DNA of 47,931 bases from Desulfobulbaceae bacterium (GTDB lineage Bacteria; Desulfobacterota; Desulfobulbia; Desulfobulbales; Desulfobulbaceae): positions 1 through 47,931 of the forward strand of contig DNUE01000015.1 in NCBI GenBank assembly GCA_003508005.1, read 5' to 3'. Made by a program: the position numbers and the translations under genes. The notes under the pieces were generated by a model. That model was not told the DNA's origin and did no database searches. It saw nothing but the letters and a program-made list of their open reading frames with translations. This document shows, one piece after another, positions 1 through 8,638 of the stretch; positions within the stretch are counted from its first letter, which is position 1; every line of letters starts with the position of its first letter.

Positions 1-861
1 GACGTTGCCGGGCACCTCGGCGTCAGTTGGGATGTTGTCAAGGATATCCAGAAACGATATCTCGCAAAGCAGTATTCCCAGCCCAGGCTGAAAGACCTGC
101 AACTCATCGCCATCGACGAGATTTCCATTGGCCGCGGCCATCGCTATCTAACCGTCGTCCTGGATCTGCTTACCGGCGCGGTGGTTTTTGTCGGGGACGG
201 CAAAGGAGCTGACGCATTGCTTCCTTTCTGGAAAAGGTTGAAAAGCTCCAAGGCCAAAATAGATGCCGTTGCCATGGATATGTCCCCATCCTATATCTCG
301 GCAGTCTCAACCAACCTGCCGGGAGCAACCATCGTCTTCGATCATTTTCATATCGTCAAAATGTTCAACGACAAGCTTGCCGAACTGCGCCGTGACCTGC
401 AGCGTGAAGCCGAAGTTGCCGACAAGAGCGTTCTCAAGGGAACCCGTTGGCTCCTGCTGAAAAATCCGGAAAATTTGCGCCCGGACCACAATGAACCGCA
501 GCGGCTTGAAGCAGCCCTCCAACTCAACAAACCATTGGCCACTGCCTATTACCTGAAAGAAGACCTTCGTCAGTTGTGGTCGCAGAAGGACAAGACAAGA
601 GGTTCTGCCTTCCTTGACGATTGGATCGCTCAGGCCAGAAGTGCCGGTATCAAGATGCTTGATGACTTTGCCGACACCCTTGAAAACCATCGAGCCGGTA
701 TCCTGGCCTACTATGATTATCCTATTTCAACAGGTCCCCTGGAGGGGACTAATAATAAAATCAAGACACTGCAAAAACAGGCATATGGATTTAGAAACAT
801 GGAATTCTTCAAGCTGAAAATCTATGCCCTGCATGAAACCAAGTACGCTTTAATCGGATGA
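1..861 (+). CDS. ISL3-family transposase, 3' part (cut by window start)
   Basis: This is a transposase of the ISL3 type, a DDE enzyme that cuts and joins insertion-sequence ends. The reading frame is open from base 1, so the N-terminal zinc-finger/HTH part lies outside the window; 286 residues are visible. Seen here are AIDEISIG (Asp39 of the fragment), AMDMSPSY (Asp93), FDHFHIVK, and near the C-terminus GPLEGTNNKIK with Glu248. These fit the acidic triad and the final signature of ISL3 transposases. The frame has no internal stop, so the copy may be intact. I could not identify the right inverted repeat downstream. Its place beside an AT-rich gene and a glycan locus fits a mobile edge. Confidence 0.9.
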   Translation, partial: DVAGHLGVSWDVVKDIQKRYLAKQYSQPRLKDLQLIAIDEISIGRGHRYLTVVLDLLTGAVVFVGDGKGADALLPFWKRLKSSKAKIDAVAMDMSPSYISAVSTNLPGATIVFDHFHIVKMFNDKLAELRRDLQREAEVADKSVLKGTRWLLLKNPENLRPDHNEPQRLEAALQLNKPLATAYYLKEDLRQLWSQKDKTRGSAFLDDWIAQARSAGIKMLDDFADTLENHRAGILAYYDYPISTGPLEGTNNKIKTLQKQAYGFRNMEFFKLKIYALHETKYALIG

Positions 862-1161
862 ACCAAATTTATATTTAAAAGACAAGTTACAATTTATGCG
901 ATCCCTTCTGAAATCAGCCGAGCCAACAAAGCTTTTCCTGTTTTGGGCGATTTGCAAGCATGGGGTAATGCCTCAAACCGTCGCACGATTTACTTGAAAA
1001 ACAGGACAGAATGATTTTGTGAAAAGTGTCGCCGATAATGATATTCAGTTATTGATAATTCAACAGGTTAAAATCCTCTGCCGGTACCGAAAAAATGTCT
1101 CCGATCGAAGTTATGATTAGCACCAGCAGCTCTTGCTTACCTATATTGGGAGGGAATAAAT
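862..1161. other. AT-rich intergenic stretch after the transposase
   Basis: No coding frame, tRNA or convincing terminator is visible in these 300 bases. The right end of the insertion sequence should lie here, but I cannot recognise its inverted repeat without the left end. A purine-rich ribosome binding site (GGGAGGGAA) closes the stretch just before the methyltransferase start. Confidence 0.5.
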
Positions 1162-1839
1162 ATGAAAAATAATCTCTGGTTCAACGAAGTATTAGAAAAA
1201 AACAAAAACAAATATGCTTCTGAGCTTACTTGGCATCAAAAGGCATTTGAAAACAGAAAAGGAACACCTTCTAACTCATGGTATGAAAGGCATTTCACAA
1301 AAAATTTTGGCCTCGACAAATCATTTTTTACAGACAAAAGATTATTAGATGTTGGTTGTGGACCATTGGGCAGTTTAGAATGGGCAGATAATGCAAAACT
1401 GAGAATCGGACTAGATCCTCTGGCGAATGAATATATGAAAATCGGCGCATCAGAACTTAATATGACTTTTGTTCTAAGCCCGGCAGAAAAAATCCCATTT
1501 CCTGATGATTATTTTGATGTAATAAGTTCTTTTAATAGCATTGACCATGTAGATGATGTTGACAAGGTAATATTAGAAATTAAAAGGGTATGCAAAACAG
1601 GAGGAACATTCCTGCTCATAACCGATATTCATGAAAAACCTACAGTCAATGAACCACAACATATTGGCTGGGATTTTCCGTCAAAATTTACTGATGTGTT
1701 CGACATTAATCTGCATCTTGAACTAGAGAAATGCATACCAACCAATATGTACTTGAGTGTTGAAAAAGAAGTTCCGTTTGACCATGCAAAAATGGATTCT
1801 CGATACGGGATATTGAAGTGCAAAATGACAAAAAAGTAA
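1162..1839 (+). CDS. class I SAM-dependent methyltransferase
   Basis: This is a 225-residue cytoplasmic methyltransferase of the Methyltransf_11 kind. Motif I is LLDVGCGPLGS (residues 61-71), followed by the acidic loop GLDP (83-86). The post-motif PFPDDYFDVI (112-121) and a late KTGG turn complete the SAM-binding fold. The substrate cannot be read from the sequence; its position beside a glycan operon makes a sugar or lipid-linked glycan plausible, but this is inference. The start is supported by GGGAGGG ten bases upstream. Base composition is far more AT-rich than the housekeeping genes, and an ISL3 transposase lies next to it, so horizontal acquisition is likely. It is divergent from the rest of the glycan locus and lies outside that operon. 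Confidence 0.85.
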   Translation: MKNNLWFNEVLEKNKNKYASELTWHQKAFENRKGTPSNSWYERHFTKNFGLDKSFFTDKRLLDVGCGPLGSLEWADNAKLRIGLDPLANEYMKIGASELNMTFVLSPAEKIPFPDDYFDVISSFNSIDHVDDVDKVILEIKRVCKTGGTFLLITDIHEKPTVNEPQHIGWDFPSKFTDVFDINLHLELEKCIPTNMYLSVEKEVPFDHAKMDSRYGILKCKMTKK

Positions 1840-1925
1840 TATGAGGCATTGACTCTGACCTAGTTCAGGAGGAAACAAACTTAAGCTGATTAATAATCCG
1901 ATACATAACCATTTACAACCGGCTA

Positions 1926-2900
1926 TCAGCCCCTGTTTTTTTTCAACTTTTTAGCAAATGACTCAATATTCTTGACCCATTTCGGGTATTCCCCAAAAAA
2001 GCCTTTTGCGGATTCGCCTTGCGAAATGGCTTTAGCCTGCAAGATTGGGGCAAGTATCTTATCAAGCCTGTCCAGGATGGCTGCTTCTGCAAAATTACGA
2101 AGCTTACTGTTTTTTGACACCGGGTTCACATCCAAGTATTGCCTGTATAGATTGTTATCATTATCAATTTCCTTGACATGCGCAATGACTTGGTCAAAAT
2201 TCTCGTAGTCGTGGCAATTGATGAAACTGGCTGGGTTGAAATACTCCGCCACGTCAGGGTTCCCCCAATAGATAGGGATACTCTTGACCAACAGCGGGTG
2301 ATAGATTTTTTCCGTCGTATAGCGGGGAGCGCTTACGTTTTCAAATGCGATAGTAAATTTGTACTGCTTGAGAAAATTCAGTTTTTCATCCCAGCCGGCA
2401 TTAAGGCCCGCCATGTTGTTGAGCACTCTTCCCGGACAGTCAACGGGCTTGTACTCCATCAACTTCCGGCAGAAGACCTGCCGCTCCAGGGCACGAGGAT
2501 TGGAGTAGATGAAGTTGCAGAACTTTGTTTTGGGATAGTCGCGCAACTCCCTAGCTGGGGCACTGAACTCCTGCTTGCGGAACTCCTGGAAAAAGGGATG
2601 CCGCACGAAATTGGGCAGCTGAAAATTCTTTTCATCGGTTTCCTCGAAGGAAAATGAGTAATCGTACTCATAATCAGGAGGACTTACATTCTCGCCGTTG
2701 TAAAAAATCTTCAGGCAGCGGTAATTCCTGTGGTCCTTCAAGTTATCCGGAAATATGGAGAAAAAAATAACATCAGGATTGTCGGAGAACTCAACATCAT
2801 ACCTCTCCCTGAGCAGATTGAAAAAATAGTCATGATATACCTCTCTTTCCCTGAATCCTTTCCAGAAATTGGCGACATCTATTTTTAACTTCTTCTTCAT
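1926..2900 (-). CDS. GT10 fucosyltransferase-like glycosyltransferase
   Basis: This 324-residue protein resembles alpha-1,3/1,4-fucosyltransferases of family GT10, which move fucose from GDP-fucose to an acceptor glycan. The hallmark block is present: FTIAFENVS (about residues 180-188), YTTEKIYHPLL and IPIYWGNPD (about 208-216), the GDP-sugar binding region of the family. I chose the ATG at 2900 because the protein begins there with a normal GT10 N-terminus; a longer frame to 3086 would overlap the upstream ABC gene by almost 150 bases and adds low-complexity sequence. It is the last gene of the glycan operon. No GDP-fucose synthesis genes (gmd, fcl) are in the window, so the donor must come from elsewhere or the donor is another sugar. 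Confidence 0.85.
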   Translation of the reverse strand: MKKKLKIDVANFWKGFREREVYHDYFFNLLRERYDVEFSDNPDVIFFSIFPDNLKDHRNYRCLKIFYNGENVSPPDYEYDYSFSFEETDEKNFQLPNFVRHPFFQEFRKQEFSAPARELRDYPKTKFCNFIYSNPRALERQVFCRKLMEYKPVDCPGRVLNNMAGLNAGWDEKLNFLKQYKFTIAFENVSAPRYTTEKIYHPLLVKSIPIYWGNPDVAEYFNPASFINCHDYENFDQVIAHVKEIDNDNNLYRQYLDVNPVSKNSKLRNFAEAAILDRLDKILAPILQAKAISQGESAKGFFGEYPKWVKNIESFAKKLKKNRG

Positions 2901-2938
2901 GGTTTTTTTGAAGTTGTGCCGATGCAATCTATATCCAT

Positions 2939-5065
2939 CTATGCCTGAGGCTGAACAGGGTTTTGTCCATTTTTTTCCAGCCATTTGCCCGGATTCTTGC
3001 AGAACTTGTTGTATTCCGCGATAATCGGCACGGCCGGGCCATTCATGAGCATCCGCCCCTTTTCCAGCCAGACCACCCTTGAACACTGATTTTTGACCTG
3101 CTCGGCGTTATGGGAAACCATGAGTACCGTTTTGGTGCGCCGGCGCATCTCCTGCATCCGCTGATCCGCCTTGTTCTTGAAGGCAGCGTCGCCGGTGGAC
3201 ATAACCTCGTCGAGGATGAGAATGTCCGGATTGACCGCGGTGGCTACGGCAAATCCCAGACGGCTGCGCATACCGCTCGAATAGATGCGCAGGGGTTCAT
3301 CAAAAAATTCCCCTAATTCCGCAAACTCCTCGATCTCGGCCATCTTCTCGGTGACAAGTTTTCGGGTCATGCCCAGCAGGGTGCCGCTGATATACACATT
3401 CTCCCGGCCGGTTAGTTCCGGGCGGAAGCCGACCCCGAGCGCCAGGAGCTGGACACGACCATTGACCTTCACTCTCCCCGCATCAGGCGGGAGCGCGCCG
3501 CTGATGATCATCGAAATGGTGCTCTTGCCCGACCCGTTGCGACCGATGATCCCCACCGTCTCATTTTCATAAAGGGTAAAGGAAACATTATCGATGGCCA
3601 GAAAATCCGTGGTCTTGCCCAGGTTCTTGTTTTTGGAAAAAAGGGAGAAGGAGGCGGTACGCCTGTACCGCAGGCTCACATTTTCCAGGATGATGGAGGA
3701 CACCTTTTCCTGTTCGGTTGCCGTATTGATCCATTGAACCGGCTCGTCCTGGCCCTCTCCCTGATCTGCTCCGGTTTCTCCCCGGGGGGCGTCCTTCACC
3801 CCGGATTTTACGGCAACGCTCCCCCCTTCGGAAGTAAGGATTTTCCGCTCTGCCGCCTCGGTGCTCCCGAGGCCGGCGCTTGCCTCCCCGTCCTCATCCG
3901 CATGCCGGTTTGGGGCCGCGTGGGGGCTGCCCAACGCTTCGGCTGTCAGTACTCCGGCATCACCGACCGGGAGGTCTTCGGTCTCCTCCTTTTTTTCCTC
4001 CCGATTGTATTCAGGTTGCAACGGCTCTTCGTGGCGATAGAAATAGAGGTCCTGCTTCCAATGGACGGTAAAATTCTCGGCAAGGGCGGTCATGAACATC
4101 ACCCTGGGCTGGCGCAATATTTTCAGGTCAGGGAGAAAATACTCGCGGAGCTGGGTACCGGATTGCGCGTCGAAGGAAACGACCCGGGAGGGAATCTGGT
4201 CCGGAGATATCTTGCCGAAATGGGTTACCCCGCAGTACAGGGTATCTCCCGCAATCGCCATGCCGCGAAGGTTCTGAATGCTGTTTCTGAACTCCTCGCG
4301 GTCAATCAACGGCCGTACCGCCCAGCAAACCGAATCAACAACCATCGACCCGGAAGGCTGTAAAACCGTATATGCATACAGCTTGCCGCTCTGATTATTT
4401 TCAGGATACGTGCCCTGGTCTATATCGTTGAGGTAAAAAAGATTGTTTGCGAACAGTCCGTCATGTGGGTCATGGAGGTTTTGCAGGAGTTCTTCGCCGG
4501 TTTCCAGGGAAATAACCTTGCCGGTACCGCTGTTGTTGCAGTTCGTAACCGTAATAAATACATCCCCTGTAGGCGAGATGGAAAAATTTCGCATAATTCC
4601 GTAGACGGTGTTTTTTGAGGTTGAATGGTCGGGCAGGGGAAACAGATCAGAGGCAATTTCCCAGAGATGGCGCCTTCTGATAAATGACCCTTCAATATTC
4701 AGCTCATCTACGGCGCAGAAATTGTTATTGGCAACATAGAGATGGTTTTTCTCCTCGGAGGCTGCGATGGAAACCAAGTTCGCCTGCATGCCCTCTCCCA
4801 GCAGCCACTCGTTCAGAACCACCTCCCTTTCCAGCTTCAGCAGCGGCTTGTTTTTCTGATCATCAAGCCGGTAGATACGAATGCTTGCCGTGGTCGTGAC
4901 ATAGATGCGATCCTTGATGGTTGCAACCGCCCTTGGCACCGAATTGCGGACAAGAGCCGACGGTGCATCGATCTGCAGGTACCGAAGGCCGGTTTCCGGG
5001 TCAAGGAGACCCAATGCCCCTTCGCGGCTTTGCGGTGAATGAAGAGATACAAGAATTAGCGCCAT
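2939..5065 (-). CDS. beta-propeller-like domain fused to polysaccharide ABC transporter ATPase (Wzt/KpsT/TagH type)
   Basis: This 708-residue protein joins two parts in one uninterrupted frame. Residues about 1-340 have repeated beta-rich segments (for example DRIYVTTTASIRIYRLDD, GDVFITVTNC, GDTLYCGVTHFG) that look like blades of a propeller. Residues about 345-450 are an acidic, low-complexity linker. From about 450 an ABC ATPase follows: Walker A GRNGSGKST (about 505-513), signature YSSGMRSR (about 598), Walker B ILILDEVMSTGD (about 617) and switch His in MVSHN. The ATPase is the polysaccharide/teichoic-acid export type and would pair with the permease encoded ten bases upstream. Typical Wzt proteins carry a C-terminal carbohydrate-binding domain; here the protein ends shortly after the ATPase, and the extra domain is N-terminal. 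The propeller assignment is by eye. Confidence 0.85.
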   Translation of the reverse strand: MALILVSLHSPQSREGALGLLDPETGLRYLQIDAPSALVRNSVPRAVATIKDRIYVTTTASIRIYRLDDQKNKPLLKLEREVVLNEWLLGEGMQANLVSIAASEEKNHLYVANNNFCAVDELNIEGSFIRRRHLWEIASDLFPLPDHSTSKNTVYGIMRNFSISPTGDVFITVTNCNNSGTGKVISLETGEELLQNLHDPHDGLFANNLFYLNDIDQGTYPENNQSGKLYAYTVLQPSGSMVVDSVCWAVRPLIDREEFRNSIQNLRGMAIAGDTLYCGVTHFGKISPDQIPSRVVSFDAQSGTQLREYFLPDLKILRQPRVMFMTALAENFTVHWKQDLYFYRHEEPLQPEYNREEKKEETEDLPVGDAGVLTAEALGSPHAAPNRHADEDGEASAGLGSTEAAERKILTSEGGSVAVKSGVKDAPRGETGADQGEGQDEPVQWINTATEQEKVSSIILENVSLRYRRTASFSLFSKNKNLGKTTDFLAIDNVSFTLYENETVGIIGRNGSGKSTISMIISGALPPDAGRVKVNGRVQLLALGVGFRPELTGRENVYISGTLLGMTRKLVTEKMAEIEEFAELGEFFDEPLRIYSSGMRSRLGFAVATAVNPDILILDEVMSTGDAAFKNKADQRMQEMRRRTKTVLMVSHNAEQVKNQCSRVVWLEKGRMLMNGPAVPIIAEYNKFCKNPGKWLEKNGQNPVQPQA

Positions 5066-5075
5066 AAATGCAAAT

Positions 5076-5861
5076 TTATACCATTTTGATGATTCTGGAA
5101 GACTGGGAGCGAATGCAGTACAACCCGGCCTGAATGATGACCAGCGTCAGGGCAAGCATGACCAGGTATTCCTTCCATGAAAACCACACGCCGTCGAGCA
5201 GAACCTTTCTCATGTCGGTAATAAGCCAGGCCAGGGGATTAAAAACATAAAACTGCTTGATGAAAATCGGGATGGTTGCCGAGTTCATAATGTCTTCGAC
5301 AGGGTACAGGACCGGGCAGAGAAAAAAACCTATTCGCAGGATGTAGGACACAATAAGGTTGATATCATCGAGAAACACGTTGAGAACGGAAAGAAAGAGG
5401 CCTAGGCCAAACGAAAAGAGCCCGATCAGAATCAACAGCGGAAGGGCACCCAAGGTGTGCAGCCCTACCGCCTGGTAATTCCAAACAACAATAATGACCA
5501 TACCGATGATGGCAAAGATCAGTTGGGAGATCACCGGGATGGCAACGAGCATGGATATCGGCAGGGCAATCTGCCGGATAAGCTGCTGGTTATTGACAAT
5601 GACCTTCACCGTGCCGACGAGTGCACGACTGAAATACTGCCAGGCCAGCAACCCGCAGAGAACAAAGAGGTGATAGTTTTCACCCCCCCGATGAAACACG
5701 AGCTTGAAAATAAAATAATAAATAGCCATCATGACCAGCGGATCGATAATCCACCAGATATAGCCAAGCCTGGTTCGGGAAACCGTTGTCTTCAGATTCA
5801 CCTGGACAAGGGTTGTAATGGCGTGACGGTGCGCCGCAAAATCTCTGACAAACTTAAGCAT
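5076..5861 (-). CDS. ABC-2 type polysaccharide export permease (Wzm/KpsM/TagG type)
   Basis: This 261-residue inner-membrane protein has about six hydrophobic helices and the family opening: a short amphipathic start followed by LGYIWWIIDPLVMMAIYY (about residues 32-49). It forms the channel through which a lipid-linked glycan chain crosses the inner membrane, powered by the ATPase encoded directly downstream (ten bases between stop and start). The helix ending near FFLCPVLYPVEDI and the FNPLAWLITDMR segment are usual for ABC-2 glycan exporters. No clear ribosome binding site precedes the ATG. The pair defines the locus as ABC-transporter-dependent rather than Wzx/Wzy-dependent. Confidence 0.93.
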   Translation of the reverse strand: MLKFVRDFAAHRHAITTLVQVNLKTTVSRTRLGYIWWIIDPLVMMAIYYFIFKLVFHRGGENYHLFVLCGLLAWQYFSRALVGTVKVIVNNQQLIRQIALPISMLVAIPVISQLIFAIIGMVIIVVWNYQAVGLHTLGALPLLILIGLFSFGLGLFLSVLNVFLDDINLIVSYILRIGFFLCPVLYPVEDIMNSATIPIFIKQFYVFNPLAWLITDMRKVLLDGVWFSWKEYLVMLALTLVIIQAGLYCIRSQSSRIIKMV

Positions 5862-5971
5862 GATATTGTTGTGACTTCGCGACGTTTACTCGCATAATTC
5901 CTCTGTAATTGCCGGAAAAATCAGATGGCCGTGACGAAACCACAAGCCACTGCCAAGAATAAGAAAACCAA

Positions 5972-7462
5972 TTACCGATCCTGCCGGTGTAAAAGATGAT
6001 GCACCAAGGGATTAATCCCCGTATGGGTCACATCTGGATGTTCAGCCAGGTATTTTCGAGTGTTAAAATGAGCAGAGGGGTTGTACCCCTGCTGGGCGCC
6101 TAGACGAACGTAATGCTCTGCCGCGGTCAGTCCGAACTTCATGGCCCCGGGATAGTTTTCAAAGTAATAATGAGGGTCGACCAGGCCGGATTCACGCAGG
6201 AATCTTGCTTCCCGTAATCGGGGAGAACTCAGCAGGCAACATAATCTTTTCCAGCGATTTTGCCGGGCTTGCTTGAACGCTGACAGGGCATGCTCATATA
6301 ATAATTTTTTTGTCCGCCCGATCTCATCCCGTTCCCTGCTTAATTGCTTCTGGAATGCTTCCCGCTCCCTGTCTACTCTTCTCAGGATCTCCTCTTCCCT
6401 CTTGCTTAATCGGTTAATCTCCTCTTTAATTTCAGAGAACTTCTCCCCGCACCGCTTATTAAATTTTAGGATATTATCTATTTTACTGGAGATAATCGAT
6501 ACACTTTTCTGGAGAGAGAGAGATTGTTCTCTGTAATATTCATCCGTTTTTTTATCAACAGCTGCTACTCTCTTTAACAGCAGCTCCCTGAATACCTCTT
6601 CCCCACTTCCGAAAAATTCATCTCTTTTGATCGAATTTTCCGCAAATTCTGATGCCAATATGCGAATTCTTTCGTTCGAGAGCAAAAGTTGCTGCCGGAT
6701 TCTATCAATTGCCGCAGAGGAGAGATGGTGTCCCGCGTACGATAATTCATCAAATTCCTCCCGACCGCCACCGGCCGCCGCCAGGACCGAATCCTTTTCA
6801 TAGCCAAACAGCAGGAAATCATCCCGGAAGTAGCTATAAACAAGCTCTTTGTTACGTGCGCTGTAAACGGAATTGCCAGCACTGTCCGTTCGATTGAGGT
6901 GGTCAAGATGAAAATTGCAACCGGTCAGATCATTGACGACCTGCCAGTCCCTGGAAAACTCTTCAACCTTGCCGACAAAGTCCACGTGCAGAGCCTTGCC
7001 ATCCGACATGAGCATGGACTGGGGCGCAGCATGGTGTTCCAGTTCCCTGGGGTCCAGCGAGGAAATTATCCTGACGCACTCATCGAAGGAGCAGCCCTGC
7101 CTGATGCCAAACCTCTCATAGTATTGTCCAGGGGCCTGGCCGGCGAGGATCTTGGATTTATAAAAGGAATAGAACCTGGCATAGGGGTTGCGCACAAAGG
7201 TGAACCTGACCAGGTCGGCGGACAGGGGGGGGAGATTGAGCGGCCATCGCCCAAAAAAATACACAAGATGGGCATGCTCGTCGGGATGAAACCCGTGGAT
7301 AGGGTGCGAACCGTCGGGCAGCAGTTCCTGCGGTGGCTGAAAGTTCCGCCCCAGGCGCATCTGTGACAGTGCCACCAGCACGGAAGAGCAAGCCGCCTTG
7401 GGATTGTTCAGATAGGCCACCCGACCGATCCGGGGAATGATGAAAAAAGGTTGAAGCATCAC
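5972..7462 (-). CDS. Sulfotransfer_2-like sulfotransferase with coiled coil and C-terminal repeat domain
   Basis: This 496-residue protein starts with a carbohydrate sulfotransferase domain. NNPKAACSS (residues 19-27) fits the 5'-phosphosulfate loop and VRNPYARFYSF (90-100) the 3'-phosphate loop that bind PAPS. Residues about 300-395 are a strongly charged coiled coil. The C-terminal ~80 residues carry the YFENYPGAMKFG / YLAEHPDVTHTG pattern, a repeat found attached to many glycan-synthesis enzymes. The likely role is sulfation of a sugar in the exported glycan; the acceptor is unknown. The start overlaps the stop of the upstream gene: GTG at 7462 or the ATG right after it at 7459 (a TGATG junction) are both possible. 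A 110-base gap separates it from the downstream permease gene. Confidence 0.82.
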   Translation of the reverse strand: MMLQPFFIIPRIGRVAYLNNPKAACSSVLVALSQMRLGRNFQPPQELLPDGSHPIHGFHPDEHAHLVYFFGRWPLNLPPLSADLVRFTFVRNPYARFYSFYKSKILAGQAPGQYYERFGIRQGCSFDECVRIISSLDPRELEHHAAPQSMLMSDGKALHVDFVGKVEEFSRDWQVVNDLTGCNFHLDHLNRTDSAGNSVYSARNKELVYSYFRDDFLLFGYEKDSVLAAAGGGREEFDELSYAGHHLSSAAIDRIRQQLLLSNERIRILASEFAENSIKRDEFFGSGEEVFRELLLKRVAAVDKKTDEYYREQSLSLQKSVSIISSKIDNILKFNKRCGEKFSEIKEEINRLSKREEEILRRVDREREAFQKQLSRERDEIGRTKKLLYEHALSAFKQARQNRWKRLCCLLSSPRLREARFLRESGLVDPHYYFENYPGAMKFGLTAAEHYVRLGAQQGYNPSAHFNTRKYLAEHPDVTHTGINPLVHHLLHRQDR

Positions 7463-8631
7463 GTTCCCTTGATGAAACGGCTGAAAGCACGCAGGGGAGA
7501 GGTGACACGCCAGGAAATTGAATTCTGAACCGCTTCAACATTCGACAAGAGGGCCAGATTCGCTTTTTTCAACCGCTCAAGTTGAACGATTAGTTCAGTG
7601 TGAACCCTGGAAACCTGCTCTGAATACTCAGTTGCCGCTATCCAGGCCTTGTCCATTTCACCATCTTGAATGAAAGCAAATATTTTCCGCTGGCGAGACG
7701 GAATATCAGGCAAATCATCGGGCAGGATATCGACGGTTTTCTTCCATTGCAGAAGCAGACTGGATTTTTCATCCTCAGACGGCTCAAAACGCGACAGAGT
7801 TCCTGCGCTTTCAACAAGATTCCCCGAATACATGGGATAATAGAATTTCCTGAAAATATGGCGCCCATGATTTTCTTCAATAAATTTAAATACATCATGA
7901 CAGTACATCCATCGATACAACGCGTCTGTTTTTTTTGCCGTTGCCATGATGGAAGAATTTGTCTGCCTATATATATAAGTCGTTTTAGTTACTATAGAAA
8001 TCCTTCGAGACAGTATATGAATCTGGACAGAAAAAGGATTATCCTCATTCTTTAAAATCGACTCATTGAAACGGATTTTGTTTTCATTGATCAGATCGGC
8101 CCTGATCAGTTTGTTACAGGCGATAACGTTGGCGCACAACTGCGGAAGATCAAGAAGTGAAAGCCCGCAGACCTCTTTCTCCAAATAATTTTTATGCCAA
8201 TCAAGATACTTTTCTCCTGTATCCTGATTCCACTTAACAATACCGCCAATAACCTCATCCGCATCATCAGTTATTGAACGGGCATACAGGGTTTCAAGCG
8301 CATCAGCACTGGCCAAGAGATCATCGGAGTCTATAAAATAAATGAAATCGCCCTTGGCGATGTCAAGCCCCGAGTTGCGGGCGCCGGGGAGCCCCTTGTT
8401 CTCCATGTGATTCAGAACGACAAACCGGCGGTCTGTTCCGGCATACTCGGTCAATATTGCCAGAGAACGATCGGGAGAGGCATCGTTCACGCAGATCACC
8501 TCAAGATCATCCAGGGTCTGCCGTGCGATACTGTCGAGACATTCCCGCAGATATGCCTCAACGTTATAGACCGGAACGATAACGCTTACGCGAGGCCCGG
8601 AACCGCGCCTTGGGTCTATGGGCAATGACAT
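7459..8631 (-). CDS. GT2 family glycosyltransferase
   Basis: This 390-residue enzyme belongs to GT-A fold family GT2. It shows the opening VSVIVPVYNVEAYLRECLDS (residues 15-34), the nucleotide-binding VICVNDASPD and the metal-binding DSDD motif (101-104). The C-terminus has the SWRVTSPLRAF tail often found on surface-polysaccharide GT2 enzymes. It probably adds one sugar to a lipid-linked glycan at the inner face of the membrane; donor and acceptor cannot be told. The ATG is preceded by AAGG five bases upstream. It lies seven bases after the previous GT2 gene and overlaps the sulfotransferase gene, so it is translated within the operon. Confidence 0.9.
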   Translation of the reverse strand: MSLPIDPRRGSGPRVSVIVPVYNVEAYLRECLDSIARQTLDDLEVICVNDASPDRSLAILTEYAGTDRRFVVLNHMENKGLPGARNSGLDIAKGDFIYFIDSDDLLASADALETLYARSITDDADEVIGGIVKWNQDTGEKYLDWHKNYLEKEVCGLSLLDLPQLCANVIACNKLIRADLINENKIRFNESILKNEDNPFSVQIHILSRRISIVTKTTYIYRQTNSSIMATAKKTDALYRWMYCHDVFKFIEENHGRHIFRKFYYPMYSGNLVESAGTLSRFEPSEDEKSSLLLQWKKTVDILPDDLPDIPSRQRKIFAFIQDGEMDKAWIAATEYSEQVSRVHTELIVQLERLKKANLALLSNVEAVQNSISWRVTSPLRAFSRFIKGT

Positions 8632-8638
8632 CTCAACC

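Noticed and set aside
862..1161. Right inverted repeat of the ISL3 element
   Set aside because: Without the left end I could not confirm any candidate; the stretch has no obvious GGCTCTTC-like terminus.
2901..3086. Longer N-terminus of the GT10 protein
   Set aside because: It would overlap the ABC fusion gene by almost 150 bases and adds residues without family likeness.
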